Below are positions 9,527 through 17,913 of a DNA stretch of 64,000 nt, one piece after another (the first letter of the stretch is position 1; every line of letters starts with the position of its first letter). This DNA comes from Arthrobacter sp. NicSoilB4. GTDB lineage: Bacteria; Actinomycetota; Actinomycetes; Actinomycetales; Micrococcaceae. The stretch spans positions 2,356,001 through 2,420,000 of the forward strand of contig NZ_AP024653.1 of the NCBI RefSeq assembly GCF_019977335.1. The letters are read 5' to 3'. The notes under the pieces were generated by a model that had not been told where the DNA came from, did not search any database, and saw only the letters and a program-made list of their open reading frames with translations. The position numbers and the translations under genes were made by a program.

Positions 9527-9574
9527 CAAGAGCCCCGAAAGAACTACATCGCAGTAATTCTTCCGGGGCTCTTG
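9527..9574. terminator. Terminator-like hairpin between convergent genes
   Basis: CAAGAGCCCCG (9527-9537) pairs with CGGGGCTCTTG (9564-9574), with a partly paired interior. No clear U-tract on either strand. It lies 38 bases past the end of the minus-strand gene. Confidence 0.6.
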
Positions 9575-9611
9575 GCCCGCCGGGCGGGTGCCCGGCGCGG
9601 TGTCTCAGGGC

Positions 9612-10244
9612 CTAGTTGAAGACCGGGCTTTCGGTGCGGCTTCGCTTGATTTCGAAGAAGTAGGGGAAGGATGCCAGGGTCACGGTGGCGTCCCAGATCC
9701 GTCCGGCGTCCTCGCCGCGCGGGATGCGGGTCAGGACCGGGCCGAAGAAGGCCGTGCCGTTGAACGCGACGACCGGCGTGCCCACGTCCTGTCCGACCAG
9801 GGAGATGCCTGCTTCGTGGCTGGTCCGGAGCTGCGCGTCAAATTCGTCGCTCTGGCCGGCTGCCGCCAACCCGGCCGGCAGTCCCGCCTCGGCCAGCGAC
9901 TTGGCGATGACCTCGTCGATGTCCTTGTTGCCTTCGTTGTGGATCTTGGTGCCCATGGCGTCATAAAGCGGCTTGATGTACTGCGCACCGTGCTGTTCAG
10001 CGGCGGCCGTGATGACGCGGACGGGAGCCCACGCCTTCTTCATGAACTCCCGGTACTGCTCGGGCAGCTCGTCACGGCCCTCATTGAGCACGGCGAGACT
10101 CATCACATGCCACTCGGTGCTGATGTCGCGGACTTCTTCCACTTCGCCGATCCAGCGCGAGGTCACCCAGGCAAAGGGGCACATCGGGTCGAACCAGAAG
10201 TCGGCTTTGTTGGTCTCTGCTTGGACGGTCAGGGTCTCAGACAC
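9612..10244 (-). CDS. DsbA-like mycothiol-dependent nitroreductase family protein (Rv2466c-like)
   Basis: 210 residues with a thioredoxin-fold DsbA/FrnE layout: FWFDPMCPFAWVTSRW at the N terminus and GTPVV (cis-Pro loop) near residue 160. It resembles mycobacterial Rv2466c, which uses mycothiol to reduce nitro compounds and disulfides. The active-site motif here is CPFA: the second Cys of CPxC is Ala, so a single-thiol mechanism is expected. I chose the GTG at 10244 because AAGGAG lies just upstream; an ATG 22 codons further up has no such site. Confidence 0.85.
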   Translation of the reverse strand: MSETLTVQAETNKADFWFDPMCPFAWVTSRWIGEVEEVRDISTEWHVMSLAVLNEGRDELPEQYREFMKKAWAPVRVITAAAEQHGAQYIKPLYDAMGTKIHNEGNKDIDEVIAKSLAEAGLPAGLAAAGQSDEFDAQLRTSHEAGISLVGQDVGTPVVAFNGTAFFGPVLTRIPRGEDAGRIWDATVTLASFPYFFEIKRSRTESPVFN

Positions 10245-10346
10245 AGGTGATCTCCTTAGGAAGTCTGCGGGGGAAAAGTGCACCACTGGCTCGATGACCG
10301 GGCGCGTCAAAGGTAACAGCGGACGGTACGGCCTATTTATTCCGGT

Positions 10347-11627
10347 TCAGGCGGACTTGCGGCGCTTGACGTCGTGCGCAATCATCGTCGGCGCCGCCTT
10401 GCTGGAGACGACGTCTTCCGTGATCACCACGGTGGCGATGTCGTCGCGGCTGGGCAGGTCGAACATCACGGGAAGCAGGACTTCCTCCATGATGGCGCGG
10501 AGCCCGCGGGCGCCGGTGCCGCGTTCGAGTGCCTGGTCGGCGATCGTGTTCAGCGCTTCCTCGTCGAAGAGCAGCTCGACGCCGTCGAGCTGGAACATCT
10601 TCTGGTACTGCTTCACGAGGGCGTTCTTGGGGGTGGACAGGATCTGGATGAGCGCGGCCCGGTCGAGGTTGGACACCGTGGTGATGACCGGGAGGCGGCC
10701 GATGAACTCGGGGATGAGCCCGAACTTCAGCAGGTCCTCGGGCATGACCTCGCCATAGGAGTCGGCGTTGTTCTTGACCTCGTTGAGCGGGGCGCCGAAG
10801 CCGATGCCCTTGCGCCCCGACCGCGAGCCGATGATCTCCTCGAGCCCGGCGAAGGCGCCGGCAACAATGAAGAGCACGTTGGTGGTGTCGATCTGGATGA
10901 ATTCCTGGTGCGGGTGCTTGCGGCCGCCCTGCGGCGGAACGGAGGCGACCGTTCCTTCGAGGATCTTCAGCAGGGCCTGCTGCACACCCTCGCCGGAGAC
11001 GTCCCGGGTGATGGAGGGGTTCTCGCTCTTGCGCGAAATCTTGTCGATCTCGTCGATGTAGATGATGCCCTGTTCGGCCTTCTTGACGTCGTAGTCGGCG
11101 GCCTGGATGAGCTTGAGGAGGATGTTCTCGACGTCCTCGCCGACGTACCCTGCTTCGGTCAGCGCGGTGGCATCGGCGACGGCGAACGGGACGTTGAGGC
11201 GGCGCGCCAGGGTCTGCGCGAGGTACGTCTTGCCGCAGCCGGTGGGGCCGATCAGCAGGATGTTGGACTTGGCGATCTCCACGTCGTCGTGGTGCACCCC
11301 TTCGGCGAGGCTGCCGCTCTTGGGGGCGTGGCCGGCCTGGATGCGCTTGTAGTGGTTGTAGACGGCGACGGCGAGCGAGCGTTTCGCGGGCTCCTGGCCG
11401 ATCACGTATTCCTGCAGGAAGTCAAAGATCTCGCGGGGCTTGGGCAGCTCGAAACTTCCCAGGTCAGCAACCTCGGCGAGTTCTTCCTCAATGATCTCGT
11501 TGCAGAGTTCAATGCACTCGTCGCAGATGTAGACGCCGGGCCCGGCAATGAGCTTCCGAACCTGCTTCTGGCTCTTTCCGCAGAAAGAACACTTCAGCAG
11601 ATCCGTGCTCTCGCCAATCCGAGCCAT
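10347..11627 (-). CDS. clpX: ATP-dependent Clp protease ATP-binding subunit ClpX
   Basis: 426-residue AAA+ unfoldase that recognises substrates, unfolds them and feeds ClpP1P2. It has the C4 zinc-binding domain (C13, C16, C35, C38), Walker A GPTGCGKT near residue 127, and the Walker B segment IIYIDEIDK. Length is normal for the family. It is downstream of the clpP pair on the same strand but separated by a strong hairpin, and it carries its own -10, so it is probably a separate transcript. Confidence 0.98.
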   Translation of the reverse strand: MARIGESTDLLKCSFCGKSQKQVRKLIAGPGVYICDECIELCNEIIEEELAEVADLGSFELPKPREIFDFLQEYVIGQEPAKRSLAVAVYNHYKRIQAGHAPKSGSLAEGVHHDDVEIAKSNILLIGPTGCGKTYLAQTLARRLNVPFAVADATALTEAGYVGEDVENILLKLIQAADYDVKKAEQGIIYIDEIDKISRKSENPSITRDVSGEGVQQALLKILEGTVASVPPQGGRKHPHQEFIQIDTTNVLFIVAGAFAGLEEIIGSRSGRKGIGFGAPLNEVKNNADSYGEVMPEDLLKFGLIPEFIGRLPVITTVSNLDRAALIQILSTPKNALVKQYQKMFQLDGVELLFDEEALNTIADQALERGTGARGLRAIMEEVLLPVMFDLPSRDDIATVVITEDVVSSKAAPTMIAHDVKRRKSA

Positions 11628-11672
11628 ATGTGAACCCCTTTGAGTATCTTGCTGCCGCCTGTGACATGTTCC

Positions 11673-11678
11673 ACTCTA
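11673..11678 (-). promoter_or_regulatory. Candidate clpX -10 element
   Basis: TAGAGT about 45 bases before the clpX ATG. It sits inside a GTGAC...GTCAC inverted repeat (about 11661-11684), a possible regulator site. Confidence 0.45.
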
Positions 11679-11706
11679 GGTCACTTTAGGCCGGTTGGGT
11701 GGAAAG

Positions 11707-11750
11707 CCGACACCGGGGCGGCCACTTAAAGTGGGCCGCACCGGCGTCGG
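11707..11750 (-). terminator. clpP operon terminator
   Basis: CCGAC-CCGG-GCGGCC arms pair around a short AT-rich centre (11707-11750), 27 bases after the clpP2 stop. It separates the clpP pair from clpX. Confidence 0.75.
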
Positions 11751-11776
11751 AAACTGCTTGTTACTTACTTGTTGCG

Positions 11777-12442
11777 CTACTTGGCAATGGCCTGCGGCTT
11801 GATCTTGCGTGAATCAAGTACCTGGTCGATCAGGCCGTACTGCATGGCCTCGGCCGCGGTGAGGATCTTGTCCCGCTCGATGTCGTTGTTGACCTGCTCC
11901 GGCGTCCGGCCGGAGTGCTTGGCCAGCGTGTCTTCGAGCCAGGAGCGCATCCGCATGACCTCCGCGGCCTGGATCTCCAGGTCAGAAGCCTGCCCGCCCT
12001 GGCCACCGGAGAGCGAGGGCTGGTGGATCAGCACACGGGCGTTCGGCAGGGCAAGGCGCTTGCCGGGCGTGCCGGCCGCGAGCAGCACGGCGGCGGCACT
12101 GGCGGCCTGGCCGAGGCAGACGGTCTGGATCTCCGGGCGGATGTACGTCATGGTGTCGTAGATCGCCGTCATGGCGGTGAAGGAACCGCCCGGGGAGTTG
12201 ATGTACAGCGTGATGTCGCGGTCCGGGTCGGTGGACTCGAGCACCAGCAGCTGCGCCATGACGTCGTCGGCGGACGCGTCGTCGACCTGGACACCGAGGA
12301 AGATGATGCGGTCCTCGAACAGCTTGGTGTACGGGTCCTGGCGCTTGAAGCCGTAGGGCGTGCGCTCTTCGAACTGCGGCAGCACGTAGCGGCTGCTCGG
12401 CAGGTTACCGGCAGTCGAACCGAAGTTGTAGTTCATGTTCAT
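11777..12442 (-). CDS. clpP2: ATP-dependent Clp protease proteolytic subunit ClpP2
   Basis: 221 residues from the preferred ATG at 12442, which has AGGAG five bases upstream; an ATG at 12457 is the alternative. Serine peptidase with Ser in GQAASAAA, His in LIHQPSLSG and an Asp further on. The N-terminal extension ending EDRIIFLG is typical of the second ClpP in actinobacteria. In mycobacteria ClpP1 and ClpP2 form two stacked heptamer rings that act together. It follows clpP1 by 32 bases. Confidence 0.95.
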   Translation of the reverse strand: MNMNYNFGSTAGNLPSSRYVLPQFEERTPYGFKRQDPYTKLFEDRIIFLGVQVDDASADDVMAQLLVLESTDPDRDITLYINSPGGSFTAMTAIYDTMTYIRPEIQTVCLGQAASAAAVLLAAGTPGKRLALPNARVLIHQPSLSGGQGGQASDLEIQAAEVMRMRSWLEDTLAKHSGRTPEQVNNDIERDKILTAAEAMQYGLIDQVLDSRKIKPQAIAK

Positions 12443-12474
12443 TGCTCCTGAATTCATTGCTGTCTACGTGCCGG

Positions 12475-13125
12475 TCAGTTCTCGGTGGCCGTGGCGTTAT
12501 CGCCGTTGGCGTTGGTTCCGCCGCCGCCGGCGACAGACCCTGCGTGCGCCGCGATCTTGTCGAAGAAGCCGTATTCGAGGGCTTCCTTGGCCGTGAACCA
12601 CTTGTCGCGGTCGTTGTCCTTGAGGATCGTCTCGACCGTCTGGCCTGTCTGGTCGGCCGTGAGCTCGGCCATGACCTTCTTCATGTGCAGGATGAGCTCG
12701 GCCTGGATCTTGATGTCCGAGGCCGTGCCGCCGATGCCGCCGGAGGGCTGGTGCATCAGGATGCGGGCGTTGGGGGTGGCGTAGCGCTTGCCCTTGGTGC
12801 CGGAGGAGAGCAGGAACTGCCCCATCGACGCGGCGAGGCCGGTGGCGACGGTGACGACGTCGTTCGGGATGAACTGCATGGTGTCGTAGATGGCCATGCC
12901 GGCAGTGACGGAGCCGCCCGGTGAGTTGATGTAGAGGTAGATATCCTTCTCGGGGTTCTCGGCCGAGAGCAGCAGCAGCTGCGAGCAGATCGCGTTGGCG
13001 TTCTCGTCGCGGACCTCGGAGCCGAGCCAGATGATGCGCTCTTTCAGCAGGCGGTTGTAAATGTAGTTATCCTGGGCGGCCGGATCGACAGTAGCCATCC
13101 GGGGTGCCCCTGCTTGCTGTGACAT
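12475..13125 (-). CDS. clpP1: ATP-dependent Clp protease proteolytic subunit ClpP1
   Basis: 216 residues. The catalytic Ser is in GLAASMGQ and the His in LMHQPSGG. The C-terminal tail is Gly/Asn/Ala-rich ([18 protein letters not shown]) and probably disordered. First gene of the clpP1-clpP2 operon. A candidate ClgR box lies about 110 bases upstream. GAGAGG nine bases before the ATG serves as ribosome binding site. Confidence 0.96.
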   Translation of the reverse strand: MSQQAGAPRMATVDPAAQDNYIYNRLLKERIIWLGSEVRDENANAICSQLLLLSAENPEKDIYLYINSPGGSVTAGMAIYDTMQFIPNDVVTVATGLAASMGQFLLSSGTKGKRYATPNARILMHQPSGGIGGTASDIKIQAELILHMKKVMAELTADQTGQTVETILKDNDRDKWFTAKEALEYGFFDKIAAHAGSVAGGGGTNANGDNATATEN

Positions 13126-13233
13126 ATGTACTTACCTCTCGCTGGCGACGGTGACGCCACTGGACGACATCACTGAACTTTCCTACATGGACACTAACGG
13201 TTTTCCGGGCCGCTTTGTGCTCAGGCGCGGGGC

Positions 13234-13251
13234 TGTTCGCTGACGGCGCAC
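13234..13251 (-). promoter_or_regulatory. Candidate ClgR activator box upstream of clpP1
   Basis: TGTTCGCTGACGGCGCAC fits the published corynebacterial ClgR consensus WNNWCGCYNANRGCGWWS (quoted from memory) at all but one position. It lies about 110 bases before clpP1, whose orthologues are known ClgR targets. The motif is written on the plus strand and is partly palindromic. Confidence 0.55.
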
Positions 13252-13280
13252 GATTGCCGGCGGGGGTTCATCGTGGGCTT

Positions 13281-13319
13281 AAAAAGCCGCACCCCCGGAT
13301 CGTGGATCCGGGGGTGCGG
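13281..13319 (-). terminator. tig terminator
   Basis: Fifteen-base arms CCGCACCCCCGGATC (13287-13301) and its complement (13305-13319), followed on the minus strand by five T (13285-13281). It ends the tig transcript before the clpP promoter region. Confidence 0.9.
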
Positions 13320-13344
13320 GCTGGAACAGCGGGAACAGGAAGTG

Positions 13345-14739
13345 TTAGAACTTCACTGCTGCCGGGTCATCGTTCTTGGCCGTGGCAGCTTCCTCGGAAG
13401 CGGCTTCCTCGACGGCGGCCTCGGGTGCCTCGACCGGCGCCTCTTCGCCGCCGGGGCGGACGAAGTCGCTGAGGTCAACCTTGTTGCCCTCGGAGTCGGT
13501 GACCTCGGCCTGGCCCAGGACCACGGCGAGTGCCTTGCGGCGGCGGACCTCGGAAACCATCATCGGGACCTGGCCGCTCTGATCAATGATCTGGGCGAAC
13601 TGGTTCGGGTCCATGCCGTACTGGCCGGCGGTGGTGACGATGTAGTCGATCAGCTCGTTCTGGCTGACATTGACTTCTTCCTTCTCCGCGATGGCGTCGA
13701 GGATGATCTCGTTCTGGAAGGCACGCTCGGTGTTGGCCTTGACCTCGGCGCGGTGCTCCTCGGTGTCGTGCTCGCCTTCGCCGTGGGCGTTTTCGGCGTT
13801 GAAGTGCTGCTCGAGCTGCTCTTCGACGACGGACTCCGGGACGGGAACCGCTACGAGCTCAACGAGCTTGTCGAGGACCTTGTCGCGGGCCTCGACGCCC
13901 TGCTCGACGACCTTGGACTCGGCGGCCTGCTTGGCGAGGTCCTCGCGCAGTTCGGCCAGGGTGTCGAACTCGGAGGCCAGCTGGGCGAAGTCATCGTCAG
14001 CCTCGGGAAGCTCGCGCTCCTTGACGGACTTGACGACAACCTTGACCTGCGCGGACTCGCCGGCGTGCTCGCCGCCCACGAGGGTGGTGTCGAAGATGGC
14101 GTCCTCGTCGGCGCTGAGGCCGGTGACGGCTTCGTCGAGGCCTTCGAGCATGGTGCCGGCGCCGACCTGGTAGGACAGGCCGGTGGCGGAATCAACTTCG
14201 GCGCCGTCGATAGAGGCGGTGATGTCGATCGTCAGGAAGTCCTTGTCGGCTGCCGGGCGGTCGATGGACTTCAGCGTGCCGAAGCGGCCGCGCAGTTCGT
14301 CCAGGGCCTTGTCGACGTCGGCGTCGGTGGACTCGGCCGCGGCGACCTCGACCTTGATGCCGGCGTAGTCGGGCAGTTCGATCTCGGGGCGGACGTCAAC
14401 CTCGGCGTGGAACTTGAGTTCACCGTCGGTGGCGGACGGGTCCGGAACCTCGGTGATTTCGACCTCGGGACGGCTCAGCGGGCGGATGCCGGTTTCCTGC
14501 ACGGCAGCCTGGTACCAGCCGTTGAGGCCGTCGTTGATGGCCGTTTCCAGCACGTAGCCGCGGCCAACGCGCTGGTCGATGAGCTTGGAGGGGACCTTGC
14601 CCTTGCGGAAGCCGGGGACCTGGATCTGCGAAGCAACAGTCTTGTATGCCTCTGCGATGCTGGGCTTCAATTCCTCAAAGGGGACCTCAACATTGAGCTT
14701 GACCCGCGTGGGGGTGAGGTTCTCGACAGCGCTCTTCAC
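13345..14739 (-). CDS. tig: Trigger factor, ribosome-associated chaperone and prolyl isomerase
   Basis: 464 residues. The N-terminal ribosome-binding domain contains [10 protein letters not shown] near residue 42-51, the GFRxGxxP signature. The FKBP-type isomerase domain follows (about 155-240), then a helical C-terminal domain and an acidic Ala/Glu-rich tail. Start is GTG with CAGGAG upstream. It heads the folding and degradation block tig, clpP1, clpP2, clpX, all on one strand. tRNA-Pro lies immediately upstream. Confidence 0.96.
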   Translation of the reverse strand: MKSAVENLTPTRVKLNVEVPFEELKPSIAEAYKTVASQIQVPGFRKGKVPSKLIDQRVGRGYVLETAINDGLNGWYQAAVQETGIRPLSRPEVEITEVPDPSATDGELKFHAEVDVRPEIELPDYAGIKVEVAAAESTDADVDKALDELRGRFGTLKSIDRPAADKDFLTIDITASIDGAEVDSATGLSYQVGAGTMLEGLDEAVTGLSADEDAIFDTTLVGGEHAGESAQVKVVVKSVKERELPEADDDFAQLASEFDTLAELREDLAKQAAESKVVEQGVEARDKVLDKLVELVAVPVPESVVEEQLEQHFNAENAHGEGEHDTEEHRAEVKANTERAFQNEIILDAIAEKEEVNVSQNELIDYIVTTAGQYGMDPNQFAQIIDQSGQVPMMVSEVRRRKALAVVLGQAEVTDSEGNKVDLSDFVRPGGEEAPVEAPEAAVEEAASEEAATAKNDDPAAVKF

Positions 14740-14806
14740 AGTCTAAGTACTCCTGGTTTTAGGGGGTGGGGTTCTGCACCGCCAAAGCCTGGCGGTACTC
14801 GCAGAG

Positions 14807-14881
14807 TCGGGGTGACAGGATTTGAACCTGCGACTTCCTGCTCCCAAAGCAGGTGCTCTAGCCAAGCTGAGCTACACCCCG
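14807..14881 (-). tRNA. tRNA-Pro (anticodon TGG)
   Basis: Cloverleaf with CGGGGTG/CACCCCG acceptor stem, anticodon stem CCTGC/GCAGG with loop TTTGGGA, and T-loop GTTCAAAT. CCA is not encoded. Confidence 0.95.
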
Positions 14882-15014
14882 TAAGTGCACAGAACAGTCT
14901 ACGGTCATATTGTGCCGGTTTGCACATTTGACAGCGGGGCCCTGAATTGGGTTTAGTTGTATCCGGCTTCAACAGCCGCCCGGAAGTTTTGCAGGAAAGT
15001 TCCTGCGAATTCCC

Positions 15015-15085
15015 GGGGACGTAGCTTAATGGTAAAGCCTCAGTCTTCCAAACTGATTACGCGGGTTCGATTCCCGTCGTCCCCT
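15015..15085 (+). tRNA. tRNA-Gly (anticodon TCC)
   Basis: 71 bases with GGGGACG/CGTCCCC acceptor stem, anticodon stem TCAGT/ACTGA with loop CTTCCAA, and T-loop GTTCGATT. CCA is not encoded. Divergent from tRNA-Pro. Confidence 0.95.
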
Positions 15086-15098
15086 CCGAAATATGACG

Positions 15099-15127
15099 AA
15101 AAAGCCCCTCCACGGAGGGGCTTTTTT
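15099..15127 (+). terminator. tRNA-Gly terminator
   Basis: AAAAAGCCCCTC pairs with its complement and ends in six T; also usable on the opposite strand. Confidence 0.9.
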
Positions 15128-15140
15128 CGTGCCCAAGCCG

Positions 15141-15198
15141 TCGACTGCTCCAGATCGGCCCTTTTGGCGGGTCAAAAGGGCCGTTATGGAGCAGTCGA
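15141..15198. repeat. 58-bp palindrome with GGCCCTTTTG core
   Basis: Arms of 26 bases match at 24 positions around GCGGGT. The inner stem GGCCCTTTTG / CAAAAGGGCC has the same layout as the palindrome at 48533-48558, and both have CTGCT/AGCAG outside it. It lies just past the end of the minus-strand glycosylase gene, already served by a separate terminator on the other side. Confidence 0.85.
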
Positions 15199-15210
15199 TG
15201 GGGGTACGGC

Positions 15211-16152
15211 TCACGGGGCCTGGCAGGCCGGGCACCAGTAAAGCTTCCGGGCGCCGAGTTCGGTCAGGGCCACCGGCGTTCCGCAGTCGCGGCAGTCCAG
15301 TCCCTGCCGCCGGTAGACGAAGTGGGACAGCTCCGGGGCGGGCAGGAGCTCCCTGGATCCGCCGTCCCCTGGCATGCCGCCGTCGGACCCGGTCCAGTAG
15401 CGCGGCGGTGTGGTGATGATGCGGCCGTCGCGGACGCCGTCGGACATCATGGCGACGGTGTCGTCCCAGAGCCGCCCGGCCGCCTCCGCGGAGAGGTCCT
15501 TCCCGGGCAGCCAGGGGTCCAGGCCCTGGCGGAACAGCAGTTCGGCGCGGTAGACATTGCCGACGCCGGCAAGAACCTTCTGGTCCATCAGCAGGGCAGC
15601 GAGCGGCGTGCGCCTGGCCCGGATCGCGGCGGCGAAGGAGTCCCGGTCGCCCTGGAGGTTCCGCAGCGGGTCCGGGCCCAGCCGCGCCAGCACGGCAGCG
15701 GCCTCCGCTTCCGTGATCGCCGCGCATGTGGTCGCGCCCCGGAGGTCAGCCCAGCCGTGGGCGCCGGCGAGCCGCACCCGGACGGCTCCGACCGGCGCGG
15801 GCGGGCCGGCGTACGCCCCGGCCGCTCCGGCAACATCCCCACCGACTGCGTCGTACTCTTCCCGCTCCCCCACCTTGCGGGGCGCTCCGATGCTGGACGC
15901 GCCCCGGAAGCGGTCATCGCCGCCGAAGTCCCAGGCGCCGTAGAGGCCGAGGTGGACGTGCAGGAACAGCCCGTGCTCAAACTCCAGGAAGAGGTGCTTC
16001 CCGTGCGCCACGGCGCCGACGAGCGTGCAGCCGTCCAGCAGCGCCGCGCCCTGGCTGAACCGGCCCTGCGGACTGGAGACAGCGAGCCGCTCCCCCGTGA
16101 AAACGTCCCCGAACTGGCGGGCCAGCCGGTGGACGGAATGCCCTTCCGGCAC
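15211..16152 (-). CDS. Fpg/Nei-family DNA glycosylase (Nei2-like)
   Basis: 313-residue base-excision repair glycosylase/AP lyase. The mature N terminus PEGHS matches the Nei branch (Pro and Glu as catalytic residues). The helix-two-turn-helix segment is LLMDQKVLAGVGNVYRAELLF, and a C-terminal zinc finger follows with CRDC and CPAC pairs. A Gly/Ala-rich insert lies near residues 90-125. The GTG start shares a G with the rpiB TAG stop, so the pair is translationally coupled. Confidence 0.9.
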   Translation of the reverse strand: MPEGHSVHRLARQFGDVFTGERLAVSSPQGRFSQGAALLDGCTLVGAVAHGKHLFLEFEHGLFLHVHLGLYGAWDFGGDDRFRGASSIGAPRKVGEREEYDAVGGDVAGAAGAYAGPPAPVGAVRVRLAGAHGWADLRGATTCAAITEAEAAAVLARLGPDPLRNLQGDRDSFAAAIRARRTPLAALLMDQKVLAGVGNVYRAELLFRQGLDPWLPGKDLSAEAAGRLWDDTVAMMSDGVRDGRIITTPPRYWTGSDGGMPGDGGSRELLPAPELSHFVYRRQGLDCRDCGTPVALTELGARKLYWCPACQAP

Positions 16153-16643
16153 TAGTCGATGACCTCGCCGGTGCGCTCGTAGGTGGCGATCTTGCCGATC
16201 CGGCGGACGTGGCGTTCATCGTTGCTGAAGGGTTCGGCCAGGAACGCTTCGATGATTTCGGTGGCTTCCGCGACGCTGTGCTGGCGTCCGCCGACGGCGA
16301 CAACGTTGGCGTCGTTGTGCTCACGCGCGAGCTTGGCGGTGGACAGGTTCCAGGCCAGCGCGGCGCGGGCGCCCTTGACCTTGTTGGCGGCGATCTGCTC
16401 GCCGTTGCCGGATCCGCCGAGGACGATCCCGAGGGCGTTGGCGCCGGCTTCCTGGTCCGCCACGACCGCGAGGGCCGCGTTGATGCAGAAGGACGGGTAA
16501 TCATCCAGGGCGTCATAGGCCTTGGGTCCATGGTCGACCACTTCGTAGCCCTTGGCGGTGAGGTGGCTGACGAGGTGGGCGCTCAGTTCCATGCCGGCGT
16601 GGTCGGTGGCGATGTGCACGCGCGGGAAATCGGAAGGGGTCAC
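16152..16643 (-). CDS. rpiB: Ribose-5-phosphate isomerase B
   Basis: 163 residues. It interconverts ribose 5-phosphate and ribulose 5-phosphate in the pentose phosphate pathway. The motifs HIATDHAGMELS, DYPSFC (active-site Cys), GIVLGGSGNGEQ and REHNDANVV are characteristic of RpiB. Length is normal for the family. It forms an overlapping pair with the downstream DNA glycosylase. Confidence 0.95.
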   Translation of the reverse strand: MTPSDFPRVHIATDHAGMELSAHLVSHLTAKGYEVVDHGPKAYDALDDYPSFCINAALAVVADQEAGANALGIVLGGSGNGEQIAANKVKGARAALAWNLSTAKLAREHNDANVVAVGGRQHSVAEATEIIEAFLAEPFSNDERHVRRIGKIATYERTGEVID

Positions 16644-16764
16644 GGCGTATCCGTTCAGTCGGGCAGCCCGGTGTGCTCACGGGGGCTGCTGGTGCGGGGT
16701 GAGGGCTGCTCCCAGCCTACTAGGGCACGGGCCGGGTGGCTTGTCCGGCCGGCGTCCCGGGACT

Positions 16765-17766
16765 TCACGCGTCCGCGGCGCCGCCGGTCCGGCGGGCCCG
16801 TGCCGCCACGCGCGAGATCACCTGCGCGACATTGTCCGCCGTCGTGGCGCTGCCGCCACTGACGGTCAGGGTCCGCCCGTCCGAGCGGTCGACGACGACG
16901 GCGGGTCCGCTGCTGACCAGCAGGGCCTTCGCCGGGCCGTGGCTCCGGTAGCCCCAGCCGCCATAGTCGGCGGCCCTGACTTCCTTCGGCGTCGCCGCCT
17001 TGATGGCCGCGGCCGGCACGTCCATGACCCGGACGAACCCTGCGGCGAAGACCCGCAGGCCGCTGCGGTCCACCCGGATGCGGGCGAACAGGCACGCAGC
17101 GGCCAGCAGGGCCAGAGCGACCAGGAGGGCAGCCAGCCAGGGCACGGCGATCGTGAGGAGGGCGGCGGGAAGCAGGGTGGCGATCCCGAGCATCACGAAG
17201 ACCGAGCTGCGGGCGTGGACCCACAGGCTCACGGAATCACGGGCCAGGTCAGGATCCAGCTCGCGGGCCAGGGCCTCCTCCATGGCACGGTCATCGTCCG
17301 TGGACCAGCGCTCGTCGGCTTTGAAGACGAAGCCCATGACGACCCCCAGGCCCAGGGCCGCGCCGCTGCCCATGGCGAGCACGGCGACGTCCACCTGCGA
17401 CTGGCCGGCGTCCTCCAGTCCGAGCTGGCCGACCAGCACCGCGGCGAGGACCGTGGCGATGAAGAGGCTCACGAACAGCCCGGTACCCATCATGATCCGG
17501 CGCATGATGGCCGGACGTGAGAGCGGCACGGCCTGCACCAGCACGGCCCAGCCGATCAGCACGAGCATGGCCGCGCCGACCCCCACGACGGCGCCGAACG
17601 GCGCGAAGTCGACGGCGGCTCCCCCGGCCCAGCGGACCGCCAGCGGCTCAGGCAGATCGGGTCGGATCAGGAAAGCACACACCACAAATCCCGCTGCGAG
17701 CATCAGGGGGAACCCCACGGCGAAGCGCAGCGCCCTCGCGTCGACGGAGTCTCGAAGCTTTCCCAT
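16765..17766 (-). CDS. DUF1648-type integral membrane protein
   Basis: 333 residues. The N-terminal domain has LPEPLAVRWAGG, the LPxxxPxHW-like DUF1648 signature. About six transmembrane segments follow in two groups (residues 14-160 and 185-225), then a soluble basic domain with DYGGWGYR. Proteins of this kind are common and uncharacterised in actinobacteria. It has a leaderless promoter (TAGCGT at 17773-17778). Confidence 0.75.
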   Translation of the reverse strand: MGKLRDSVDARALRFAVGFPLMLAAGFVVCAFLIRPDLPEPLAVRWAGGAAVDFAPFGAVVGVGAAMLVLIGWAVLVQAVPLSRPAIMRRIMMGTGLFVSLFIATVLAAVLVGQLGLEDAGQSQVDVAVLAMGSGAALGLGVVMGFVFKADERWSTDDDRAMEEALARELDPDLARDSVSLWVHARSSVFVMLGIATLLPAALLTIAVPWLAALLVALALLAAACLFARIRVDRSGLRVFAAGFVRVMDVPAAAIKAATPKEVRAADYGGWGYRSHGPAKALLVSSGPAVVVDRSDGRTLTVSGGSATTADNVAQVISRVAARARRTGGAADA

Positions 17767-17772
17767 ACCCCA

Positions 17773-17778
17773 ACGCTA
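17773..17778 (-). promoter_or_regulatory. -10 element, leaderless start at 17766
   Basis: TAGCGT then six bases then ATG on the minus strand. Confidence 0.5.
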
Positions 17779-17913
17779 CTCTGGGATCCTGCACCGGGCG
17801 GCCCGGCGTCCGGTACCTTGGTGTGACCCAGGCAACTTGCCAAGCTCCGCAGAAGTGAAAGAATAATTTCACAGTATCGAGTTTCCACCCTAAGCATCCT
17901 TGGAGGCCCCCCT

